From Nitrosomonadaceae bacterium (lineage in GTDB: Bacteria > Pseudomonadota > Gammaproteobacteria > Burkholderiales > Usitatibacteraceae), in contig JAJTHU010000140.1 in assembly GCA_021300055.1 (NCBI GenBank), forward strand, positions 1 through 10,028: a stretch of 10,028 bases of DNA, in the 5' to 3' direction. Positions 6,549-10,028 of this stretch are shown here, piece by piece. The translations under genes were made by a program, and so were the position numbers. The notes beneath the pieces were generated by a model. That model was not told the DNA's origin. It saw only the letters and a list, made by a program, of their open reading frames with translations, and made no database searches. The number at the start of each line of letters is the position of its first letter. Position 1 is the first letter of the stretch.

Positions 6549-7766
6549 TCATGGCCTCGTGCCAGGGGTGTCTTGCGCACGGGCCAGATCGCATTGCCGG
6601 ATTGCCTCCGCCTCGGCCTGTAACGCGCGGTCACGCTGTACCTCAACTTGCTTCCGCGCGAGGACCGCGTCGTTACGCTCCTGGTTCACCCGATGGATAA
6701 AGACCCCAATGACGAGCAAAAAAACGACGACGACGATAAGCTCGGTAGGCCGGCGCCCGGCAAACTTTTGTAATTGGTACCACCACGTCGTCGGAACGGC
6801 GCGCAGCGGAACGCCATCAAGGTATCGCTGCACGTCCTCTGCGAGCAGAAAAACCGAGGCGTAACGATCGGCTGGTGCTGTGGCCGTCGCTTTCTGGATG
6901 ATGCGTGCGAGTTCCCAATTGAACTTCGTTTCAGACGCGTCCGCGACGATTGTCTCGAGCAGACGCCCGAGGCTGAACACATCGCTCGCCGTACCGACCG
7001 GCTCCCCCGCACGCTGCTCAGGACTCGCGTACTCGGGCGTGAAGGCGAGCCCACCCGCGCCTGCCGCCGCCGTCACCTCGCTCACCAGCCGCGAAATGCC
7101 GAAGTCGAGCAGCGCCAAACGCCCGCGGCGGTCCACCAGCACGTTTCCCGGCTTGATATCGCAGTGGATGACAAGCCGCTGGTGCGCAAACGCGATGGTG
7201 TCGCACACGCCGAGAAATAGGCCCAGCCGGCGTCGAGTCGTGAGGTGCTTCGATTGGCAATAGGCGTCGATGGGAATGCCCTCGACGTACTCCATCACCA
7301 GGTATGGGCGGCCCTCGGGTGTCGCGCCGCCATCGAGGAGCCGCGCGATATTGGGATGTGAGAGCGAGGCTAGGATCTGTCGCTCCTTGGTCAGTAAGGC
7401 CAGCTTCTCCGGAGATGAGCGACCCTTTAGGATCTTAATGGCCGAGGTTTGCTTGAAATGACCGTCGTCGCGCTCGGCAAGGATAACCGCGCCCATGCCG
7501 CCGTGGCCGATTTCCTCTAGGAGTTTCCACGCCCCCAGCGAATCGCCGACCTTTAGCTCCGCTCCGGCTTGGGTGAACACCGACTGTCCAGCGTCAGCGG
7601 TAGCCATGGCGTCGTTCTCACGCGCCAAGGCGAGCGCTTCCTCGACCAGCGTGGCATCGTCGGTGAGTTGCTCGAGGCGGGCACGGCGCGCGGCTGGCAG
7701 CATCTCGCTGGTCTCGGCAAAAAGTGTCTTTAGTAGCGCGAATTGTCCTGGCGTCAGTTCCGACAT
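6549..7766 (-). CDS. Membrane-anchored Hanks-type serine/threonine protein kinase
   Basis: The 405-residue kinase has an N-terminal Ala/Leu-rich helical segment (1-60) typical of kinases paired with ECF sigma factors. The catalytic domain spans about 80-320: glycine loop GHGGMG at 88-93, invariant Lys111 in AIK, a helix-C Glu near 128, catalytic loop HCDIKPGNVL at 201-210 (Asp203, Lys205, Asn208), DFG at 221-223 and PEYASPEQ at 244-251. The HRD arginine is Cys202, making it a non-RD kinase. One membrane span follows (about 343-357), then a ~48-residue charged coiled-coil-like tail, so the large TPR or WD40 sensor of many relatives is absent. All catalytic residues seen are intact. The start at 7766 was chosen because the N-terminal motif begins there; an upstream in-frame extension would run into the sigma gene. 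There is no Shine-Dalgarno before it. The divergent ECF sigma factor is its likely target. Confidence 0.93.
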   Translation of the reverse strand: MSELTPGQFALLKTLFAETSEMLPAARRARLEQLTDDATLVEEALALARENDAMATADAGQSVFTQAGAELKVGDSLGAWKLLEEIGHGGMGAVILAERDDGHFKQTSAIKILKGRSSPEKLALLTKERQILASLSHPNIARLLDGGATPEGRPYLVMEYVEGIPIDAYCQSKHLTTRRRLGLFLGVCDTIAFAHQRLVIHCDIKPGNVLVDRRGRLALLDFGISRLVSEVTAAAGAGGLAFTPEYASPEQRAGEPVGTASDVFSLGRLLETIVADASETKFNWELARIIQKATATAPADRYASVFLLAEDVQRYLDGVPLRAVPTTWWYQLQKFAGRRPTELIVVVVFLLVIGVFIHRVNQERNDAVLARKQVEVQRDRALQAEAEAIRQCDLARAQDTPGTRP

Positions 7767-7788
7767 AGGCGCGATTATGCGCGATACT
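7760..7788 (+). promoter_or_regulatory. Possible promoter for the ECF sigma gene, near-leaderless
   Basis: CCGACA at 7760-7765 and GATACT at 7783-7788 each match the sigma70-type consensus at four of six positions, with a 17-bp spacer. The expected transcription start lies within a few bases of the ATG at 7797. No Shine-Dalgarno is present before that ATG, which fits a leaderless message. The match is weak by itself. Confidence 0.3.
7769..7785. repeat. 7-bp direct repeat, one helical turn apart, in the kinase/sigma gap
   Basis: GCGCGAT occurs at 7769-7775 and again at 7779-7785, a 10-bp period, inside the 30-bp divergent gap and overlapping both promoter candidates. This spacing suits a protein binding the same DNA face twice, but the repeat is short. 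Confidence 0.45.
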
Positions 7789-7803
7789 TGCGGCCTATGT
7801 CCG
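7774..7803 (-). promoter_or_regulatory. Possible promoter for the kinase gene, leaderless
   Basis: On the minus strand CGGACA (7803-7798) and CATAAT (7779-7774) are separated by 18 bp and match the consensus at four and five positions. The predicted transcription start coincides with the ATG at 7766. It overlaps the opposing promoter candidate, so the two units could compete or share a regulator. Confidence 0.33.
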
Positions 7804-8351
7804 CTCCAGGTTCGCTCACAATACTGCTTCACGCATGGAAGGCCGGCGACGGTAAAGCGTTCGAGAATGTGATCAACTCGATGCACGCTGAGCTCATGCG
7901 CATGGCCGCCGGACGGTTGCGTGGCAGCAACGCTCTCGTCAGCCTCTCGCCTGTCGAGTTGCTGCACGAGGCAATCGCGCGTGTAATGGAATCGCCGCCG
8001 GATGTCGAGAACCGCGCCCATTTTCTTGCGACCATGTCACTTCTCATGCGCTCGGTGCTCGTTGATCGGGCGCGCGAGCGACTCGCCGACAAACGCGGTG
8101 GCGGCGCGCTCACCGTCACGTGGACTGATTCCGGGCATGGCGAGGAATCGGTGGCGCACGATGTTCTCGCATTAGACGAAGCGCTGCGCAAGCTCGAGGT
8201 GCTGGACGAGCGCAGTAGTCGCGTGCTCGAAATGACCTACTTTGGCGGCATGGAACGCGACGAGATTGCCAAGGTGCTTGGCGTTTCCGTGCCTACGGTA
8301 GACCGCGACATCAAGTTCGCGCGCGCTTGGATCAGCAAGTGCCTAGCCTGA
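7797..8351 (+). CDS. ECF-family RNA polymerase sigma factor, kinase-linked type
   Basis: The 184-residue protein has two sigma domains. Region 2 (about 6-95) carries LLHAWKAGD, ELMRMAAGRLR, SPVELLHEAIARV and HFLATMSLLMRSVLVDRARERLADKRGG; region 4 (about 122-182) carries DERSSRVLEMTYFGG and the helix-turn-helix ERDEIAKVLGVSVPTV. This is the pattern of the sigma70_ECF family that is often encoded beside Ser/Thr kinases. No anti-sigma gene is nearby; the divergent kinase occupies that place, which suggests control by phosphorylation. Ser49 and Ser51, just before the LLHEA helix of region 2.2, are candidate acceptors by position only. The ATG at 7797 is chosen because homology begins there; upstream in-frame codons overlap the kinase gene. 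No ribosome binding site is visible. Part of region 4 is duplicated at the right window edge. Confidence 0.93.
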   Translation: MSAPGSLTILLHAWKAGDGKAFENVINSMHAELMRMAAGRLRGSNALVSLSPVELLHEAIARVMESPPDVENRAHFLATMSLLMRSVLVDRARERLADKRGGGALTVTWTDSGHGEESVAHDVLALDEALRKLEVLDERSSRVLEMTYFGGMERDEIAKVLGVSVPTVDRDIKFARAWISKCLA

Positions 8352-8638
8352 ATATTTCACGGGTCGCCCGCTGCTTCGAAGCGCGTTACCTCTGAACGAT
8401 TGACAAACCAAACTAGCTCCTTCCTCTTTTGCTGCGGACGCGGGCTGCACGTTCGCTCTTGGGCGATTGGACGACGCCGTGTTTGCCAAACACGCGCCTT
8501 CTTCCTGCACGCTTTTGGCAAATATTGCCCGCTATGCTTTGGTCAGTCAGGCGAAAAATCACTCGCCCACTCACCCGCTTTCGAACGTGCCCCCATGAAA
8601 TGTTCAGGCTAGGAAATAACGCCTGATCAGTCTTGATG
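8352..8638. other. Hairpin-rich region with no convincing gene
   Basis: No credible coding sequence was seen; open frames here have Cys/Arg/Phe-rich products. Inverted repeats are frequent: CGGG/CCCG at 8360-8370, the palindrome GCTTCGAAGC at 8373-8382, an odd-centred 17-bp palindrome at 8478-8494, GGCAA/TTGCC at 8517-8529, GGCGA/TCGCC at 8550-8567 and TCAGGC/GCCTGA at 8604-8626. None is followed by a clear U tract, so no terminator is called. TTGACA at 8400-8405 has no good -10 partner. Confidence 0.55.
8478..8494. repeat. 17-bp odd-centred perfect palindrome
   Basis: CGTGTTTG at 8478-8485 is the exact reverse complement of 8487-8494 around one central base (8486). It is the strongest dyad in the sigma-downstream region and looks more like a dimeric repressor site than an RNA hairpin, because a one-base loop cannot fold without opening the stem. 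Confidence 0.6.
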
Positions 8639-8728
8639 GTTTTCCCTCGCCAGTCCGTTTAGAGAGATAGGGCCGGCAATTTAGCCGGAACCCGCAAGCT
8701 AGACGCGGCGCCCCAGCTCAGGGAAAAC
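8639..8728 (+). promoter_or_regulatory. Structured leader with buried ribosome binding site (riboswitch- or thermosensor-like)
   Basis: GTTTTCCCT at 8639-8647 is the exact complement of AGGGAAAAC at 8720-8728, forming a 9-bp closing stem around 72 nt. Inside lie two hairpins: CCGGC/GCCGG (8673-8688, 6-nt loop) and CCGC/GCGG (8692-8708, 9-nt loop). The 3' strand of the closing stem contains AGGGA, the likely Shine-Dalgarno of the ATG at 8732. Closing the stem would block translation. I could not match it to a known riboswitch class. Confidence 0.45.
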
Positions 8729-8731
8729 AAG

Positions 8732-8905
8732 ATGACCACGACGTTCCTGCTTACCATTCTAGAGGCGCTCCCCGCCCTCATCTGTGGCTTAGTCCTTCTT
8801 TGTGGCTATTGGCTCGTGATGAAAGCGCGGCGGTCAAAGCAAGATTCGTCGGATGTGCGCGATTGGGGGATCAAGACCCCTAAGCGCTTCGATACCAACG
8901 AGTGA
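8732..8905 (+). CDS. Small membrane protein, 57 residues
   Basis: The ATG at 8732 follows AGGGA (8720-8724), about 7 nt from the start. The product has an N-terminal hydrophobic span at about residues 4-29 (containing LICGLVLLCGYWLVM), then a basic anchor KARRSK and a charged cytoplasmic-looking tail with SSDVRDWG and KTPKRFDTNE. Two cysteines lie in the membrane span. I recognise no family. Support for it being real is the clean span-plus-basic-stop layout, a usable ribosome binding site, and the structured leader directly upstream. It is followed after 124 nt by a larger membrane protein gene on the same strand, so the two could share a transcript. Confidence 0.55.
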   Translation: MTTTFLLTILEALPALICGLVLLCGYWLVMKARRSKQDSSDVRDWGIKTPKRFDTNE

Positions 8906-9016
8906 GCGCGTTTCTTGTGATGTTGCGCGACGCCAATCTTAGACGCACTTGCTGCGATCGCCTGCCGCAAGGGGGGGCTGCCGCTAACGAATGGCGGGGT
9001 GGGCTCATCACGCCAC

Positions 9017-9021
9017 GGGAG
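9017..9021 (+). promoter_or_regulatory. Ribosome binding site supporting the start at 9030
   Basis: GGGAG lies 8 nt before the ATG at 9030 and favours that start over an in-frame upstream one at 8991. Confidence 0.6.
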
Positions 9022-9029
9022 TCGACACA

Positions 9030-9917
9030 ATGACCAACGCTTCGGTTCTCGTCGCCAATGTCCATGGGGCTGAGATCGATTTTCTGGGTGCCCTGCTGCG
9101 CGGTGGCATTTCGGCCGGGGTGGTGGCCTCGCTCTTGTTGGCGGCGCGTCACTGGGGTCGGCATTTGACGGGCTTGATTGCTGGCCTTCCCACGGTCAGT
9201 GGCCCGGCGCTGGTGTGGCTGGCGCTGGACCGTGGCAACGAATTCGCTTCGCAGGCAGTTCCTGGCGTGGTGGCCGCCGCCGTCCCCGGTGCCTTGTTTG
9301 CCTTGGCTTATGCCTGGCTGTCCCTGAGATGCCGTCGCTGGAGTGCCTTGTTGTGGGCCAGCGCGGCGAGCCTGCTGTCGCTGCCTTTGCTGCCGCTTTG
9401 GCAGGGGCCGCTACAGCTGGCACTGGCCTTGGTCACGCTTGTTTGCACGGCGTGTCTGGCATTGATGCCGCGTGCGCAGCAGCGCCCGCTGGCGCCTGAC
9501 TCCTGCATCACGCCCTTGCGCGCGGGCGTGATCACGGTGCTGGTGGCGGGTGCGGTTAGTGCGCTGGCGAGCCTGTTGGCACAGACGCTCGGCCCCTATT
9601 GGGCCGGTGTACTGACGTCACCGCCGCTGCTAGCCGCTGCGGTTGCGCTGGAACTGCACCGCCAAGGCTGCACGCTGCGGGTTCAGGATTTCCTGCGCGG
9701 CTACACAATTGGACTGATTGGGCGCAGCGTCTTCGCGGTGCTCATTGGCATACTGCTGGTGCCGCAGGGCTTGCTCTTCGCGGTCACCACAGCCCTAACG
9801 GCGGCGCTGCTGCTGAGCTGGGGCGGCCTAACTTGGATGCAGTGGCGTAGCCGGTTGATTCTCTCGCGCAGCGCAAGTCTTGGAACAACCGGGGCGAGCG
9901 GGTCGGATCGATTGTAG
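9030..9917 (+). CDS. Polytopic membrane protein with internal duplication, GlpM-like halves
   Basis: The 295-residue product is almost entirely hydrophobic, with about eight to ten membrane segments. Two halves look related. Each begins LR[GA]G[IV], contains a central GLIAGLPTVSG or GVLTSPPLLAA element, and ends in a Gly-rich hydrophobic stretch. The pattern resembles two copies of the GlpM/DUF3147 unit (small membrane proteins with a G-x-x-x-x-L-P motif); this is my reading of the pattern, not a confirmed family. A transport function is possible but not shown. The start at 9030 has a GGGAG ribosome binding site; starting at 8991 would add 13 residues without one. Codons are strongly CTG/GCG biased. 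Its TAG stop at 9915-9917 lies at the edge of the partial sigma-factor copy, in the same reading frame as that copy. Confidence 0.7.
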   Translation: MTNASVLVANVHGAEIDFLGALLRGGISAGVVASLLLAARHWGRHLTGLIAGLPTVSGPALVWLALDRGNEFASQAVPGVVAAAVPGALFALAYAWLSLRCRRWSALLWASAASLLSLPLLPLWQGPLQLALALVTLVCTACLALMPRAQQRPLAPDSCITPLRAGVITVLVAGAVSALASLLAQTLGPYWAGVLTSPPLLAAAVALELHRQGCTLRVQDFLRGYTIGLIGRSVFAVLIGILLVPQGLLFAVTTALTAALLLSWGGLTWMQWRSRLILSRSASLGTTGASGSDRL

Positions 9918-10028
9918 GTAAGGTTGAAGAAGCTCGAAGCGCTGGATGAGCGTAGCCGCCGCGTGCTCGAAATGACCTACTTTGGCGGCATGGAACGCGA
10001 CGAGATTGCCAAGGTGCTTGGCGTTTCC
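9918..10028 (+). pseudogene. Partial second copy of the ECF sigma region 4, runs off the window
   Basis: The frame reads LKKLEALDERSRRVLEMTY and continues into FGGMERDEIAKVLGVS, matching residues 131-164 of the ECF sigma factor. The copy sits exactly 1740 bp to the right. Bases 9960-10028 are identical to 8220-8288 (69 bp to the window edge). Bases 9931-9959 match 8191-8219 at about three quarters of positions, and likeness fades out near 9911. Region 2 is absent and the frame is preceded by the TAG of the upstream gene, so within the window it is a fragment without its own start. It may be a duplicated remnant or the 3' part of a paralogue disrupted by the intervening DNA. The downstream boundary cannot be seen. 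Confidence 0.75.

Noticed and set aside
7743..7796. N-terminal extension of the sigma factor by 18 residues
   Set aside because: It overlaps the kinase gene on the other strand and lies outside sigma region 2; homology starts at 7797.
7767..8021. N-terminal extension of the kinase by 85 residues
   Set aside because: The extension is antisense to the sigma factor and has no kinase-family likeness; the family-type N-terminus starts at 7766.
8400..8626. Two overlapping plus-strand frames of 65-70 codons
   Set aside because: Products are rich in Cys, Arg, Phe and Trp without a domain, and the region is dominated by inverted repeats; judged non-coding.
8639..8728. c-di-GMP-I (GEMM) or another known riboswitch
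   Set aside because: Tempting because a GGDEF-like gene is nearby, but the conserved GEMM core and tetraloop-receptor elements are not present, and I could not match other classes.
8954..8961. HIP1-type octamer GCGATCGC
   Set aside because: A single copy in GC-rich DNA; HIP1 is meaningful only when highly repeated, as in cyanobacteria.
8948..8977. Hairpin CTTGC/GCAAG followed by a G run, after the 57-residue gene
   Set aside because: The stem is short and is followed by G residues, not U residues, so it is not supported as a terminator.

Overview
The window looks like chromosomal DNA of a GC-rich Gram-negative proteobacterium, most likely a betaproteobacterium. The evidence is the rsmD / ftsY-ftsE-ftsX arrangement and the style of these proteins and of the IS110 relic; no rRNA or other marker is present to settle it.

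Region 1 (1-2942) is housekeeping DNA. The 5' end of rsmD (16S rRNA m2G966 methyltransferase) leaves the window on the minus strand from a TTG start. Divergent from it is a tight ftsY-ftsE-ftsX operon with ATGA stop/start overlaps at both junctions. FtsY is the SRP receptor GTPase; FtsE and FtsX form the divisome ABC-type complex that controls septal peptidoglycan hydrolysis. A 12-bp perfect inverted repeat lies in the divergent gap, just upstream of the rsmD ribosome binding site.

Region 2 (about 2943-3838) is a scar. It holds a decayed IS110-family transposase with its original start codon frameshifted and its 3' half missing, the leader of that element, and an unrecognised minus-strand ORF with no good start. 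It separates the housekeeping operon from accessory DNA.

Region 3 (3839-8351) looks like a signalling cluster. A two-gene plus-strand unit encodes a 7TMR-DISM-type membrane receptor with a degenerate, probably non-catalytic GGDEF domain, and a YiiX-like permuted papain-fold protein with an intact His/Glu/Cys set. Convergent to it is a minus-strand unit of a membrane-anchored Ser/Thr kinase followed by a 48-residue single-span membrane protein. Divergent from the kinase, across a 30-bp gap, is an ECF sigma factor. The pairing resembles the known kinase-activated ECF systems (EcfP-PknT type), but the kinase has almost no extracytoplasmic domain and both genes may be leaderless.

Region 4 (8352-10028) has a hairpin-rich non-coding stretch, then a structured leader whose closing stem buries the ribosome binding site of a 57-residue membrane protein. 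Next comes a polytopic membrane protein with an apparent internal duplication. The last ~110 bases carry a second, partial copy of the sigma region-4 coding sequence, identical over 69 bp to the first copy and running off the window edge.
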